DNA of 64,000 nt from Mesorhizobium muleiense (GTDB taxonomy: Bacteria > Pseudomonadota > Alphaproteobacteria > Rhizobiales > Rhizobiaceae), in NCBI RefSeq assembly GCF_900099905.1, contig NZ_FNEE01000002.1, forward strand, positions 558,001 through 622,000, written 5' to 3'. Below, one piece after another: positions 26,446 through 35,756 of the stretch (positions within the stretch are counted from its first letter, which is position 1; the number at the start of each line of letters is the position of its first letter). Below the pieces are notes generated by a model, which worked only from the letters and a program-made list of their open reading frames with translations, was not told the origin of the DNA and searched no databases. The translations under genes were made by a program, and so were the position numbers.

Positions 26446-26721
26446 ATGACCAACATCTCGAACTTCAAGCGCCTGTCGCTCGCCGCTGCCATCGTCGTCT
26501 CGGCCTTCGGCTCGATTTCACTGCCGGGCTCGGCCTTCGCCAACGGCACGCATCCGAGCGGCGGCGGCGCGGTTTGCAAGGGCGCGGGTCACTGCCTGGT
26601 GCTGCAGCTCGACTGCAAGGGTACTTATACGGACGCCACCGACTCCAACGGCACCGTCTACGGCAAATGCAGCCAGACCGCGCAGGTCAGCCCGAAGAAC
26701 AAGCTCAAGGTCGCGCGCTGA
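26446..26721 (+). CDS. Small secreted cysteine-containing protein
   Basis: A 91-residue protein with a classical signal peptide (LSLAAAIVVSAFGSISLPGSAFA, cleavage near residue 33). The mature part is Gly/Thr-rich with four cysteines (VCKGAGHCLVL, DCKGTY, GKCSQT) that could form two disulfides in the periplasm. AAGGA precedes the ATG. A hairpin terminator follows 18 bases after the stop. The family is unknown. Confidence 0.65.
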   Translation: MTNISNFKRLSLAAAIVVSAFGSISLPGSAFANGTHPSGGGAVCKGAGHCLVLQLDCKGTYTDATDSNGTVYGKCSQTAQVSPKNKLKVAR

Positions 26722-26739
26722 TCGACCTTTTGGTCAACG

Positions 26740-26770
26740 AAAATGGCGGCCGTCCGCGCCGCCATTTTCT
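26740..26770 (+). terminator. Intrinsic terminator
   Basis: A perfect 11-base stem, AAAATGGCGGC (26740-26750) pairing with GCCGCCATTTT (26758-26768), has a 7-base loop and a T-rich end. It lies between the convergent small secreted protein and DUF883-like genes and can serve both strands. Confidence 0.8.
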
Positions 26771-26774
26771 TGTC

Positions 26775-27113
26775 TCAACGTGCCGATCTCGATCTCGTCC
26801 GCGACGTTTTCTGCTGGCGGCTGAGGAACATGCTGGCGACGAGCCCGACCACAACCAGACCGACTGCGGCGGCTGTCGCGGGATGATCGCGGGCTGTCTT
26901 CTCTATCACCCTGCCATGCCTCCTGATCGCAGGCAGAGCGTCACTGAAACGCTCGGCGAGGTCCGAGTAATAGTCCGACGCGGTGTCACGCCCGTCCTCG
27001 TAATAGGCGCTGCCGCGCCTGGAAACGGCTTTCCTCAACGCCGCCAGTTCCCTGGAGAGAGCCGCGACCTGTTTTTCAAGATCGATGTCGGAGAGGGTCG
27101 AAAATGATACCAT
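26775..27113 (-). CDS. DUF883/ElaB-like membrane-anchored protein
   Basis: A 112-residue protein. The N-terminal half is helical and heptad-like (DIDLEKQVAALSRELAALRKAVS), with a charged middle and a C-terminal helix (ATAAAVGLVVVGLVASMFL) followed by a basic tail. This is the layout of the ElaB/YqjD (DUF883) family, whose members anchor to the inner membrane and in E. coli bind stationary-phase ribosomes. AAGGA lies before the ATG. Confidence 0.65.
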   Translation of the reverse strand: MVSFSTLSDIDLEKQVAALSRELAALRKAVSRRGSAYYEDGRDTASDYYSDLAERFSDALPAIRRHGRVIEKTARDHPATAAAVGLVVVGLVASMFLSRQQKTSRTRSRSAR

Positions 27114-27257
27114 GACAGGCTTCCTTCTTTTGCGAAGGAACGCACGATCGCAAAACCGGTTCCGGTTTTTGCCGCGACCGATCCCTAGAGCGCGTCGCCT
27201 CAGAAGGGATTCATGCGACCCGCGTGAAGTTCTATGCAGTCGCTATCCCAACATGCA

Positions 27258-27300
27258 CTACAGCGCGGCGCGTCCTATCGGAGGCGCAAGGTGTCTGCAG
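27258..27300. repeat. CTACAGCG-type palindromic repeat, copy 1
   Basis: CTACAGCGCGGCGCGTCC at the left and a degenerate CTGCAG end at the right form an imperfect palindrome similar to the element at 39734-39777. It lies just downstream of the leftward MerR gene. Confidence 0.6.
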
Positions 27301-27329
27301 CATTTTTTTGCGCATTTTTCGGGGCCATG

Positions 27330-27872
27330 CTAGCGCACCTGATCGAGCAGGCGCTTGCATTCCAGAAGGTCGAACAGCGCCTCCTGCAGCAAAGCGCGAT
27401 TGTCGCGCGAGAGTTTCGACGTGCCCGGCTGTACCGGGCCTTCTTCCTCGGTCTTGCCCAGGCCGAAAAAGCGCCGGCTGGGTTTCACCTTGGGCTCGCC
27501 GACCAGCATCTCGTCATCGGCGGCGCGCGGCTGGGCCGCCGGTGTCAACGGCACCGCATCGGCCTGCCGGCGCTGCGAGATCGCCTCGACGGCCGCCATG
27601 TCGCCATTGCCGATGGCGACCAGGAAATGATTGCCGTTCTCGCGCAACAGCTTCTGCACACCCTTGATCGTGTATCCCTGATCGTAGAGCATGTGGCGGA
27701 TGCCCTTGATCAATTCGACATCCTGCGGCCGGTAGTAGCGGCGGCCACCGCCGCGCTTCATCGGCTTGATCTGGTTGAAGCGCGTTTCCCAAAAACGCAG
27801 CACATGCTGCGGCAGGTCGAGATCTTCTGCGACCTCGCTGATGGTGCGGAAAGCGTCGGGGCTCTTGTCCAT
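27330..27872 (-). CDS. MerR-family regulator
   Basis: A 180-residue protein with an N-terminal MerR helix-turn-helix ([25 protein letters not shown], residues ~8-32), the wing [12 protein letters not shown] and the helix ending [16 protein letters not shown]. The C-terminus is variable and ends in [12 protein letters not shown]. This regulator follows ihfA in many Rhizobiales; its target is unknown. The ATG at 27872 follows GAGGA; a GTG at 27887 is possible but less well placed. Confidence 0.88.
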   Translation of the reverse strand: MDKSPDAFRTISEVAEDLDLPQHVLRFWETRFNQIKPMKRGGGRRYYRPQDVELIKGIRHMLYDQGYTIKGVQKLLRENGNHFLVAIGNGDMAAVEAISQRRQADAVPLTPAAQPRAADDEMLVGEPKVKPSRRFFGLGKTEEEGPVQPGTSKLSRDNRALLQEALFDLLECKRLLDQVR

Positions 27873-27891
27873 GGGCGAAATCCTCACGCTG

Positions 27892-27940
27892 GAGCATGGT
27901 CCCGAAAAGTGGGAAACGGTTTTCGGCCAGGATCATGCTC
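27892..27940. repeat. RIME-like palindrome
   Basis: GAGCATG at the left end pairs with CATGCTC at the right, and the interior contains CCCGAAAAGTGGGAAACGG. It belongs to the rhizobial intergenic repeat type also seen at 43035-43137. It lies between ihfA and the MerR gene. Confidence 0.75.
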
Positions 27941-28067
27941 AACAAAGAGTCATTCCGATCCGGCTTGTCCTGCCGAATCGAGCCTTATTTCAGCGGTTTA
28001 TGAAACAATATTCAAGCCCGGCGTCAAAGCAGGCGACCGTTTTCAACCGGGCTTTGAAGCGCAGGCG

Positions 28068-28391
28068 CTATTTGCTGCCCTTGGCCTTGCTGATCTGGTG
28101 CGCGCGCAGGATGCGGTTCTTAAGCACATTCGACGATTTGAAGGTCATCACGCGGCGCGGCAGGATCGGCACTTCCTCGCCGGTTTTGGGGTTGCGCCCG
28201 ATGCGCTCGTTCTTGGAGCGGACATGGAAGGTTGCGAACGACGACAATTTTACCGTCTCGCCGCGAACGATCGCCTCACAGATCTCGTCCAGAACCGCTT
28301 CGACGAGCTCGGCCGATTCAGTACGCGACAGGCCAACCTTGCGATAAACGGCTTCAGCAAGATCGGCGCGCGTAAGTGTCTTTCCCCCCAT
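28068..28391 (-). CDS. ihfA: Integration host factor subunit alpha
   Basis: A 107-residue DNA-bending protein of the HU/IHF family. It shows [28 protein letters not shown], the [11 protein letters not shown] strand and the beta-arm motif [12 protein letters not shown] with the DNA-intercalating proline, then [16 protein letters not shown]. The ATG at 28391 with GGGGA upstream gives the usual rhizobial N-terminus MGGKT; ATGs at 28406 and 28421 are alternatives. It follows fabH as in other alphaproteobacteria. Confidence 0.93.
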   Translation of the reverse strand: MGGKTLTRADLAEAVYRKVGLSRTESAELVEAVLDEICEAIVRGETVKLSSFATFHVRSKNERIGRNPKTGEEVPILPRRVMTFKSSNVLKNRILRAHQISKAKGSK

Positions 28392-28496
28392 GCGAACCGT
28401 CCCCATCAGCTCAAAAAACATAACTCTATATAAGCAAAGATAGAGCCTAAGTAATTGATCCGGCAAGGTCAAGGACCGAACCGGTCCGTTCGGCAC

Positions 28497-29468
28497 TTAC
28501 CAGCGAAGCAGGACCGCGCCCCAGGTGAAGCCGCCGCCCATCGCCTCGATCAGCACCAGATCACCCTTCTTGATGCGGCCGTCGGCGACCGCCACCGACA
28601 GCGCCAGCGGCACCGAAGCAGCCGAGGTGTTACCGTGCAAATCGACGGTAACCACCACCTTTTGTTCCGCTATCCCGAGCTTCCTGGCGGAAGCGTCGAT
28701 AATCCGCTTGTTGGCCTGATGCGGCACGAACCAGTCGAGATCTTCAGCGGTGATCCCGGCAGCTGAGAACGTCGCTTCGATGACGTCGGTGATCATGCCG
28801 ACCGCGTGCTTGAACACTTCGCGGCCTTCCATCCTGAGATGGCCCACCGTTCCGGTGGTCGACGCTCCACCGTCGACGAACAGCTTGTCCTTGTGAGCCC
28901 CGTCGGAGCGCAGGCTGGCCGCCAGCACGCCGTGGTCGGCAATGCCGCCCGCCCCCTCGCCTGCTTCCAGCACCATCGCGCCGGCGCCGTCGCCAAACAG
29001 CACGCAGGTCGAGCGATCGCTCCAGTCGAGGATGCGCGAAAAGGTTTCGGAGCCGATCACCAGCACGCGTTTGGCGAGGCCGCCGCGGATATAGAGGTCG
29101 GCCGTCGTCACCGCGTAGACGAAGCCCGAGCACACCGCCTGCATGTCGAAGGCGAAGCCGTGATGCATGCCGAGCCGGTTCTGGATGTCGACGGCGGTCG
29201 CCGGAAAGGTGTTGTTGGGAGTCGAGGTCGCCAGCACGATCAGGTCGATATCGGCCGGCGTCAGGCCGGCATTGTCGAGGGCTGCGCGCGCCGCCGCCTC
29301 GCCGAGCGAAGCCGTCGTCTCGTCGTCGGCCGCGATATGGCGCTGGCGGATGCCGGTGCGCTGGGCAATCCATGCGTCTGACGTCTCGACCATGCCTTCG
29401 AAATCGGCATTCTTCATGATGCGGCGGGGCAGCGCGGAGCCTGTGCCGCGCACGACTGATCTGATCAA
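28497..29468 (-). CDS. fabH: Beta-ketoacyl-ACP synthase III
   Basis: A 323-residue condensing enzyme that starts fatty-acid synthesis by joining acetyl-CoA to malonyl-ACP. The catalytic triad is visible: Cys in [11 protein letters not shown] (about 113), His in VPHQANKR (about 249) and Asn in [11 protein letters not shown] (about 279). The C-terminus [13 protein letters not shown] is typical. It is nine bases downstream of plsX and ahead of ihfA, the conserved fatty-acid/phospholipid gene order. Confidence 0.96.
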   Translation of the reverse strand: MIRSVVRGTGSALPRRIMKNADFEGMVETSDAWIAQRTGIRQRHIAADDETTASLGEAAARAALDNAGLTPADIDLIVLATSTPNNTFPATAVDIQNRLGMHHGFAFDMQAVCSGFVYAVTTADLYIRGGLAKRVLVIGSETFSRILDWSDRSTCVLFGDGAGAMVLEAGEGAGGIADHGVLAASLRSDGAHKDKLFVDGGASTTGTVGHLRMEGREVFKHAVGMITDVIEATFSAAGITAEDLDWFVPHQANKRIIDASARKLGIAEQKVVVTVDLHGNTSAASVPLALSVAVADGRIKKGDLVLIEAMGGGFTWGAVLLRW

Positions 29469-29477
29469 GGCTCTTTC

Positions 29478-30548
29478 CTATTCCTCTGCGTCGGCAACGA
29501 CGTCGGATTTCCTGGATGTCTGGGCATGCGGATTGCGCGCATGGAACAGATCAAGATCGGCTTCGATGCGATCGAGCAGATTGTTGCGCACCATGTCGTA
29601 GCCAAGCTCGATCGCCGCCGCGAAGCCGTCCGAATCGGCGCCGCCATGGCTTTTCACCACGACGCCGTTCAGACCCAGGAAAACCCCGCCGTTGGAGCGG
29701 CCGACATCCATCTTTTCGCGCAGGCGATCGAAGGCGCCCTTGGCGAATACATAGCCGATCCTGGCCATCAGCGTGCGGTCCATCGCGGCGCGCAGGTAAC
29801 CGGCGATCTGCCGTACCGTGCCTTCCGCCGTTTTCAGCGCGATGTTGCCGGCAAATCCTTCGGTGACGACCACGTCGACCGTGCCCTTGCCGATGTCGTC
29901 GCCCTCGACGAAACCATGGTAGTTCATCGAGGCCATGTTGGCCTCTCGCAACATGCGGCCCGCCTCCTTGACCTCTTCCTGGCCCTTGATCTCCTCGACG
30001 CCGACATTGAGCAGACCGACGCTCGGCCGTTCGATGCCGAAAACCGAGCGCGCCATGCCAGTGCCCAGAATGGCAAAATCAACCAGTTGATGCGCATCCG
30101 CGCCGATGGTGGCGCCGACGTCCAGCACCACGCTTTCGCCACGCAATGTCGGCCACAGCGCCGCGATCGCCGGACGGTCGATGGTCGCCATGGTGCGCAG
30201 GCAGAATCTCGACATCGCCATCAGCGCGCCGGTGTTGCCGGCCGAGATGCAGGCGTCGGCAGTGCCTGCCTTGACCGCCTCGACCGCTTTCCACATCGAC
30301 GACTTCCAGCGGCCATGGCGCAGCGCCTGGCTCGGCTTGTCGTCCATCCGGACTGCTATCTCGCAGTGGATGAACTCGCTCACTTCCGCCAGCTTGGGCA
30401 GCTTTGCGAGTTCGGGGCGCACTGCCTCCTCGCGACCATAGATGACGAAGCGGATGTCGGGACGCCGGGTCGCGACCGTCATGAGCGCCGGGATGACCAC
30501 GCTTGGTCCGTGATCGCCGCCCATGGCATCGATGGAAATCCTGATCAC
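29478..30548 (-). CDS. plsX: Phosphate acyltransferase PlsX
   Basis: A 356-residue enzyme that converts acyl-ACP to acyl-phosphate for phospholipid synthesis. It begins [19 protein letters not shown] and contains [29 protein letters not shown] and the [17 protein letters not shown] block near the C-terminus, all family signatures. The start codon is GTG at 30548. It is peripheral to the membrane in the cytoplasm and probably cotranscribed with fabH. Confidence 0.96.
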   Translation of the reverse strand: MIRISIDAMGGDHGPSVVIPALMTVATRRPDIRFVIYGREEAVRPELAKLPKLAEVSEFIHCEIAVRMDDKPSQALRHGRWKSSMWKAVEAVKAGTADACISAGNTGALMAMSRFCLRTMATIDRPAIAALWPTLRGESVVLDVGATIGADAHQLVDFAILGTGMARSVFGIERPSVGLLNVGVEEIKGQEEVKEAGRMLREANMASMNYHGFVEGDDIGKGTVDVVVTEGFAGNIALKTAEGTVRQIAGYLRAAMDRTLMARIGYVFAKGAFDRLREKMDVGRSNGGVFLGLNGVVVKSHGGADSDGFAAAIELGYDMVRNNLLDRIEADLDLFHARNPHAQTSRKSDVVADAEE

Positions 30549-30679
30549 GCGGTGTTCATCTCACAGTTTGCTTGAGCGAGCGCCTGGCGCTGGCAACGGG
30601 TTTGGGGCTCGCGAAGGTTCGGCGAAAATAGCGTTTTTGGGCTGCCGCACAACCGGCTTTCTCCGATTGGGTCGGGTTT

Positions 30680-31243
30680 TCAGGATTTCCCCAGCAGGGA
30701 ACGCAGCTTTTGCTGAAATTCGCTTTCCGCAGTCCCGGCATCGTCGGCAGCCTCCATCGAAACGCCTTGCTTGCGCGGATAGGGATCGATCGCCAGTCCA
30801 AAGAACTGTTCGGCGAGCGCCCCGACATCGATTGAATTGCCGGAAAATGTTTCCGGGCTGTCCGGCCCTTCGGCATCGAGCATTATCTCGCCACCGCCCT
30901 CGAAACCCTGCCGCCCGAGCTTCGACTGCTCCGGCAGGAACAGTGCGTCGACCGCCTCGTCGATATGCGCCTCGATCGGGTCCAGGGTGACGATGCAGGC
31001 CTGGGTGATATCGGCCTCGACGCGGCCGCTGACCTTGACGCCGTTGCGCTTCCATGGCGCCACCAGCAGTTCGGCGCGATAGTTCTCGACCGACAGCAAC
31101 TCGTGCTCGCCTGCCAGCGCGGCGCGCTGCGCGGCGTCGGCATCGATCAGCACCGGCAGTCCCTTTTGCGGCAGCCGGGCGACGTTGGCCACGAAGGACA
31201 CGGGGCTCTGGCGATCGGGGCTCTGGGAATCGGCGTGTTTCAT
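30680..31243 (-). CDS. YceD/DUF177 family protein
   Basis: A 187-residue protein of the DUF177 family. Recognisable parts are SVENYRAELLVAPWKRNGVKVSGRVEADITQACIVTL-type core segments (split as GVKVSGRVEADITQACIVT) and the acidic middle EAHIDEAVDALFLP. In other bacteria the gene lies before rpmF and is linked to 23S rRNA/ribosome maturation; here rpmF is absent and plsX follows after 131 bases. The end is SEFQQKLRSLLGK, typical of the family. Confidence 0.85.
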   Translation of the reverse strand: MKHADSQSPDRQSPVSFVANVARLPQKGLPVLIDADAAQRAALAGEHELLSVENYRAELLVAPWKRNGVKVSGRVEADITQACIVTLDPIEAHIDEAVDALFLPEQSKLGRQGFEGGGEIMLDAEGPDSPETFSGNSIDVGALAEQFFGLAIDPYPRKQGVSMEAADDAGTAESEFQQKLRSLLGKS

Positions 31244-31269
31244 ATTTTCCTTTAAATAGGCTTGTTTTC

Positions 31270-31812
31270 TTAAATAGGTTTGGCCGCGGGGAATGCCACA
31301 GTGCCGGAAACAATCGATTCGGTTGGCTGTTCCGCGAGTCGCCTGGAGACATCGGCGACGTAGCCGGCCAGATGCGTCGCCTGCGGCCAGGTGCCGGCAT
31401 CGGGCCTGACATTGCGGGCAAGCGCCGCGACGAGTGCGTCATGGTCGTTTCGTTCCAGCGCATCGTCATAGGCGGCGGTGCGGCCATAAAACATCTTCGC
31501 CAGTTTCTTCATGCGCTTCGGCACGCCGACGTCGCCGATGCCGAGTTCGCGCAGCGAATGCTCGACATCCATGAAGAACTCGTCGATCAGCACCTGCGCG
31601 ACCTCCCCGGCAACACCACCCTCGCCGCGCAGCCGGTGCTGGAACAGGAACATGTGCAGCGACAGCATCTCGAAGCGGCCAAGCGGCGTGTCCGGGACAT
31701 CCCAGTCGGAATAAAACACGGTTTGCCGCGCCGCTGCCACGATTTGTGCGTAAAGCGCCTCGGTGATAGCGCGGTTGGCGTGACGTTCGCGACCAAAAAG
31801 GCGCTGGAACAT
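31270..31812 (-). CDS. Ubiquinol-cytochrome c chaperone (CBP3-like)
   Basis: A 180-residue alphaproteobacterial CBP3/UQCC1 protein, an assembly factor for the cytochrome bc1 complex. It shows LYAQIVAAARQTVFYSDW near residue 20, LGRFEMLSLHMFLFQHRL, VAQVLIDEFFMDVEHSLREL and a conserved GVPKRMKKLAKMFYGR segment. The ATG at 31812 (MFQRLFGRE) gives the family N-terminus. It is 26 bases upstream of the DUF177 gene and divergent from the BamE-like gene, a common arrangement in Rhizobiales. Confidence 0.88.
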   Translation of the reverse strand: MFQRLFGRERHANRAITEALYAQIVAAARQTVFYSDWDVPDTPLGRFEMLSLHMFLFQHRLRGEGGVAGEVAQVLIDEFFMDVEHSLRELGIGDVGVPKRMKKLAKMFYGRTAAYDDALERNDHDALVAALARNVRPDAGTWPQATHLAGYVADVSRRLAEQPTESIVSGTVAFPAAKPI

Positions 31813-31926
31813 TGAGGGTGGTCTCCCGGGGACCGTTTGTTGAATTGGCCTTGTTGCATCGGCGAGCAAGCTGGTTTACCGGTTTTGCGGCCCAGCGCAA
31901 GTTGCGGCCAGCTAATGGAGTTGTAG

Positions 31927-32469
31927 TTGCGCGCGCTGAAAATCAAGTCGACTTTTCTGCCCAGGTCCGCTTTTCCGAGATCCGCCGGCGCGATCTCGCT
32001 GCTGGTGGCAGCTTCGGCGCTTTGCGGCTGCAACTCGTCGAAGATGATCGGTGATCTCAATCCGAGCGAGACGCTGACGCAGGGCTACGTCATCGACCAG
32101 CAGGCGATCGACCTGGTGCCGGTCGGCTCGAGCCGCGAACAGGTGCTTCTGGCGCTCGGCACCCCGTCGACCAAGGCGACTTTCGACAACGAGGCCTTCT
32201 ACTACATCTCACAGACGCGCAAGCGTTACGTCGCCTTCGACAAGCCGAGGCTGGTCGACCAGAAGGTGCTGGCCGTCTATTTCGGCGAGGACGGGCGCGT
32301 TACCCAGATCGCCAATTACGGCCTGAAGGACGGCAAGGTGTTCGACTTCATCTCGCGGACCACGCCGACCGGCGGCAAGGACCAGAGCTTCCTCAGCCAG
32401 ATCATGGGCGGCGCCAGCAAGCTGGCGCCCGGCCTCCCCGGCGGCGGCGGCGCCTCGCCCGGCACCTGA
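31927..32469 (+). CDS. bamE: BamE/SmpA/OmlA-type outer-membrane lipoprotein
   Basis: A 180-residue lipoprotein of the outer-membrane protein assembly (BAM) complex. The lipobox is SALCGCNS (Cys near 35). The BamE domain shows GYVIDQQAIDLVPVGSSRE, VLLALGTPSTKATF and a KVLAVYFGEDGRV strand. The start is TTG at 31927, chosen because GGAG lies six bases upstream and a stop precedes. The C-terminus is extended and Gly/Pro-rich. A strong terminator follows. Confidence 0.85.
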   Translation: MRALKIKSTFLPRSAFPRSAGAISLLVAASALCGCNSSKMIGDLNPSETLTQGYVIDQQAIDLVPVGSSREQVLLALGTPSTKATFDNEAFYYISQTRKRYVAFDKPRLVDQKVLAVYFGEDGRVTQIANYGLKDGKVFDFISRTTPTGGKDQSFLSQIMGGASKLAPGLPGGGGASPGT

Positions 32470-32553
32470 TCAATCCCGGCAGAATCGGCTTCTCATCTTT
32501 TTTGCTTCCCTTCTTTTAACTTCGAGGGGAAGCAGCAACATCTCAGGCGACCG

Positions 32554-32586
32554 AAAACCCGCGGGAGCGATCCTGCGGGTTTTTGT
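32554..32586 (+). terminator. Intrinsic terminator of the BamE-like gene
   Basis: The stem AACCCGC (32556-32562) and GCGGGTT (32575-32581), with inner pairing around GGGAGCGATCCT, is followed by TTTTTG. It lies 85 bases after the BamE-like stop. Confidence 0.85.
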
Positions 32587-32662
32587 TTCCTCAGACCATT
32601 TCAACGCGAGCTTGGACCCGTCACCGGCGCCAATGCCCTGATGCTGGACGTCCAAAATAGAC

Positions 32663-32690
32663 GAACCCGCGGGATCGCTCCTGCGGGTTC
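32663..32690 (-). terminator. Hairpin downstream of hppA
   Basis: GAACCCGC (32663-32670) pairs with GCGGGTTC (32683-32690), 36 bases beyond the hppA stop. It is nearly the reverse complement of the hairpin at 32554-32586, but no T-tract follows on the hppA strand, so termination efficiency is uncertain. Confidence 0.6.
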
Positions 32691-32725
32691 GGTTGTGGAT
32701 CTCGGCCTCGGAAGGCCAAGCCGCC

Positions 32726-34867
32726 TCAGCCGTGCGCGAGCACGGCCAGCAGCAGCAGGGCGACGATGTTGGTGATCTTGATCGCCGGGTTGACTGCCGG
32801 ACCGGCGGTGTCCTTGTAGGGATCGCCGACCGTGTCGCCGGTCACCGAGGCCTTGTGCGCCTCGGAGCCCTTGAGATGCTTGACGCCGTCCTTGTCGGTA
32901 AAGCCGTCCTCGAACGATTTTTTCGCGTTGTCCCAGGCGCCGCCGCCAGAGGTCATCGAGATGGCGACGAACAGGCCGTTGACGATGACGCCGAGCAGCG
33001 AGGCGCCAAGTGCTGCAAAGGCGGACGCCTTCGAGCCAGAGATCAGCAGCACGCCGAAATAGACGACCAGCGGCGCCAGCACGGGCAGCAGCGACGGAAT
33101 TATCATTTCCCGGATCGCCGCCTTGGTCAGAAGATCGACCGCACGCGCATAGTTCGGCTTCGAGGTGCCGGCCATGATGCCCGGATCCTCGCGGAACTGC
33201 TTGCGCACCTCCTCGACGATGGCGCCCGCCGCACGGCCGACAGCCGTCATGGCGATGCCGCCGAACAGATACGGAATCAGACCGCCGAAGATCAGACCGG
33301 CGACGACATAAGGGTTGGAGAGGTCGAAAGAGACTTCGCCCATGCCCTGGAAGTAAGGGTATTTGTCGCCATTGGCGGCAAAGAACTTCAGGTCGTTGGA
33401 GTAGGCCGCAAACAGCACCAGCGCGCCGAGACCGGCCGAACCGATGGCGTAGCCTTTGGTCACCGCCTTGGTGGTGTTGCCGACGGCATCGAGCGCATCG
33501 GTCGACTGGCGCACTTCCTTGGGCAGGCCGGCCATTTCGGCAATGCCGCCGGCATTGTCGGTGACCGGGCCGAAGGCGTCGAGCGCAACGATCATGCCGG
33601 CAAGGCCGAGCATCGTGGTGACTGCGATCGCCGTGCCGTAGAGGCCGGCGAGCTGGTAGGTCGATATGATGCCGCCGACGATGACGATCGCTGGAAGTGC
33701 CGTCGATTCCAGCGAGACCGCAAGGCCCTGGATGACGTTGGTGCCGTGACCGGTGACCGAAGCCTGGGCGATGGAGTTCACCGGGCGCTTGTCGGTGCCG
33801 GTATAATATTCGGTGATCACCACGATGAGACCGGTCACCAAAAGGCCGATCAGGCCGCAGATGAACAGGTTCGCGCCGGTGATGGCCATGCCGTCGACCG
33901 TGCCGATCTCGCCCCAGCCCAGCGTTGCCGAGGTGGCGATGCCGAGGCCGACGATCGACAGCAGGCCGGTGACGATCAGGCCCTTGTAGAGCGCACCCAT
34001 GATCGAGCCGTTGGAGCCGAGCTTGACGAAGAAGGTGCCGACGATGGAGGTCAGGATGCAGGCGCCGCAGATGGCCAGCGGATAGAGCATCGTGGCGCTG
34101 AGAACGGCGGTGCCGCCGAAGAAGATGGCGGCGAGGACCATGGTGGCGACCACGGTCACCGCATAGGTCTCGAACAGGTCGGCGGCCATACCGGCGCAGT
34201 CGCCGACATTGTCGCCGACATTGTCGGCGATGGTGGCCGGGTTGCGCGGATCGTCTTCGGGAATGCCGGCTTCGACCTTGCCGACGAGATCGCCGCCGAC
34301 GTCGGCGCCCTTGGTGAAGATGCCGCCGCCGAGACGGGCGAAGATCGAGATCAGCGAGGCACCGAAGCCGAGCGAAACCAGCGAGTCGATGACGACGCGG
34401 TCGTTGGGCTGGAGGCCGATGAATTGGGTGAGGATCAGGTAATAGATCGAGACGCCGAGCAGGGCCAGGCCAGCGACCAGCATCCCGGTGATGGCGCCCG
34501 ACTTGAAGGCGATCTCGAGGCCGGCTGCGAGGCTGTTGGAAGCCGCTTGCGCGGTGCGCACATTGGCGCGCACCGAGACGTGCATGCCGATGAAGCCGGC
34601 GGCGCCCGACAGAACGGCGCCGATCAGGAAGCCGATGGCGGCGGTGATTGAAAGCAGCCACCAGGCGAGCAGCAGGACCACGACGCCGACGATGGCGATG
34701 GTGGTGTACTGGCGCGCCAGATAGGCCTGCGCGCCTTCGCGGATGGCCGCGGAAATTTCCTGCATGCGTGCATTGCCCTGATCGGCCGCGAGGACCGATT
34801 TTGTCGCCCAGATGGCGTAAAGGACTGAAAGCAGACCGCAGGCGATGACAGCTAAAATTATGGTCAT
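32726..34867 (-). CDS. hppA: Membrane H+-translocating pyrophosphatase
   Basis: A 713-residue integral membrane enzyme with about 16 helices that couples pyrophosphate hydrolysis to proton pumping. Substrate-site motifs are present: [37 protein letters not shown] and the later [12 protein letters not shown]. The sequence [10 protein letters not shown] carries Lys where K+-dependent enzymes carry Ala, so it should be of the K+-independent class. The ATG at 34867 ([11 protein letters not shown]) fits the family; the longer frame upstream is non-coding. The gene appears monocistronic. Confidence 0.96.
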   Translation of the reverse strand: MTIILAVIACGLLSVLYAIWATKSVLAADQGNARMQEISAAIREGAQAYLARQYTTIAIVGVVVLLLAWWLLSITAAIGFLIGAVLSGAAGFIGMHVSVRANVRTAQAASNSLAAGLEIAFKSGAITGMLVAGLALLGVSIYYLILTQFIGLQPNDRVVIDSLVSLGFGASLISIFARLGGGIFTKGADVGGDLVGKVEAGIPEDDPRNPATIADNVGDNVGDCAGMAADLFETYAVTVVATMVLAAIFFGGTAVLSATMLYPLAICGACILTSIVGTFFVKLGSNGSIMGALYKGLIVTGLLSIVGLGIATSATLGWGEIGTVDGMAITGANLFICGLIGLLVTGLIVVITEYYTGTDKRPVNSIAQASVTGHGTNVIQGLAVSLESTALPAIVIVGGIISTYQLAGLYGTAIAVTTMLGLAGMIVALDAFGPVTDNAGGIAEMAGLPKEVRQSTDALDAVGNTTKAVTKGYAIGSAGLGALVLFAAYSNDLKFFAANGDKYPYFQGMGEVSFDLSNPYVVAGLIFGGLIPYLFGGIAMTAVGRAAGAIVEEVRKQFREDPGIMAGTSKPNYARAVDLLTKAAIREMIIPSLLPVLAPLVVYFGVLLISGSKASAFAALGASLLGVIVNGLFVAISMTSGGGAWDNAKKSFEDGFTDKDGVKHLKGSEAHKASVTGDTVGDPYKDTAGPAVNPAIKITNIVALLLLAVLAHG

Positions 34868-35343
34868 TGCCGGATTTTCCTCGATTGATGACCCAAAAGA
34901 ACCCCTCCCTGGGCCGTTGAGACGGGGAGCGGATTCCGCGCGCCGAATCCGCTCCCCTCGTATCGGCTTATGCGAAACAGGGCTGCGAACGTCAAGATAT
35001 TGTTCGGTTTTTGCCCGGCTTTCGCCCAAAAGCCCCGGCCTTCGCCCAAAAGCAATGGGGCGGCAACACGCTCGCAAGTGCCGCCACCCGATCAGATCGA
35101 TTGAAATCGGCTGGCGGTTGTCAGCCTTTGCGCAGGTCGCAGTCCAGCCTGACGGCGAAGATCAGCACCGCCCGCATGGTCATGTAGAACATGAAAGCCT
35201 TCTGCTGGCCGTTGCAGACGTTGGACTGCCACACCCGTCGAGAGCCTGATCAGGCAGGCAGAACTTGCAGATAGACAGCGCTCATGCAGCTCTGCAAATA
35301 TCGGCGGGCCAGCCTATCTTCAGGGTGGAGTTGGAGATGACCG
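34868..35343. other. Intergenic region with a possible gene remnant
   Basis: This 476-base region includes the hppA promoter. On the minus strand, 35121-35234 encodes 37 residues (GTG start, containing NVCNGQQKAFMFYMTMRAV) that look like the tail of a lost gene; no ribosome site or intact partner is seen. Nothing else is supported. Confidence 0.3.
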
Positions 35344-35543
35344 ATGAAGTTCAAGGCGATCATTCACGAAGCCGAAGAAGGTGGCTACTGGCCGAAGTGC
35401 CGGCAATTCCCGGCTGCGCGACCCAGGGTGAAACCTTGGACGAACTTGTCGAGAACTTGCGTGAAGCAATCGAAGGCTGCCTCTCGGTAGAGCCGCTATC
35501 TTTCACTTCAAAACCCGGCCGGATCATGGAAATCGCTGTTTGA
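35344..35543 (+). pseudogene. hicB: HicB-family antitoxin, frameshifted
   Basis: The ATG at 35344, with GGAG upstream, starts MKFKAIIHEAEEGGYW, the canonical HicB N-terminus. The next expected residues (AEVPAIPGCATQGETLDELV, then NLREAIEGCL) continue only in the -1 frame after the Trp codon at 35389-35391. One missing G within TACTGGCCGAA explains this. As read, the protein would be garbled after 16 residues. Normal HicB neutralises HicA and represses the operon. A sequencing error would restore an intact ~66-residue gene. Confidence 0.8.
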
Positions 35544-35746
35544 AGTCCATTTCCGGCAAGGAGCTTGCGCGTGCCATCGAGCGGCAAGGACGAAGGCTTT
35601 TGCGTGTTGCCGGCAGTCATCACATCTACGGCAAGGAAGGCAGCATCGTGCGCCTTTCGATCCCGATTCACGGCAACAGGCCGCTCAAAACAGGACTCTT
35701 GCGACATCTCTTGGCGCTGGCCGAGATGAGCGAAGGCGATATCTGA
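35540..35746 (+). CDS. hicA: HicA-family mRNA interferase toxin
   Basis: A 68-residue dsRBD-like toxin. It shows SGKELARAIERQGRRLLR, then the active-site block GSHHIYGKEG with the catalytic His, and ends HLLALAEMSEGDI. The TTG start overlaps the antitoxin stop (TTGA), indicating coupling. HicA cleaves mRNA when HicB is lost. Here the antitoxin frame is broken, so either expression is low, the toxin is impaired, or the frameshift is an artefact. Confidence 0.85.
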   Translation: MKSISGKELARAIERQGRRLLRVAGSHHIYGKEGSIVRLSIPIHGNRPLKTGLLRHLLALAEMSEGDI

Positions 35747-35756
35747 ATTTTGCTAA

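Noticed and set aside
32601..34661. 686-residue leftward frame and 652-residue rightward frame overlapping hppA
   Set aside because: Both are low-complexity Arg/Gly/His-rich translations in other registers of the pyrophosphatase gene, a common effect of high GC third positions.
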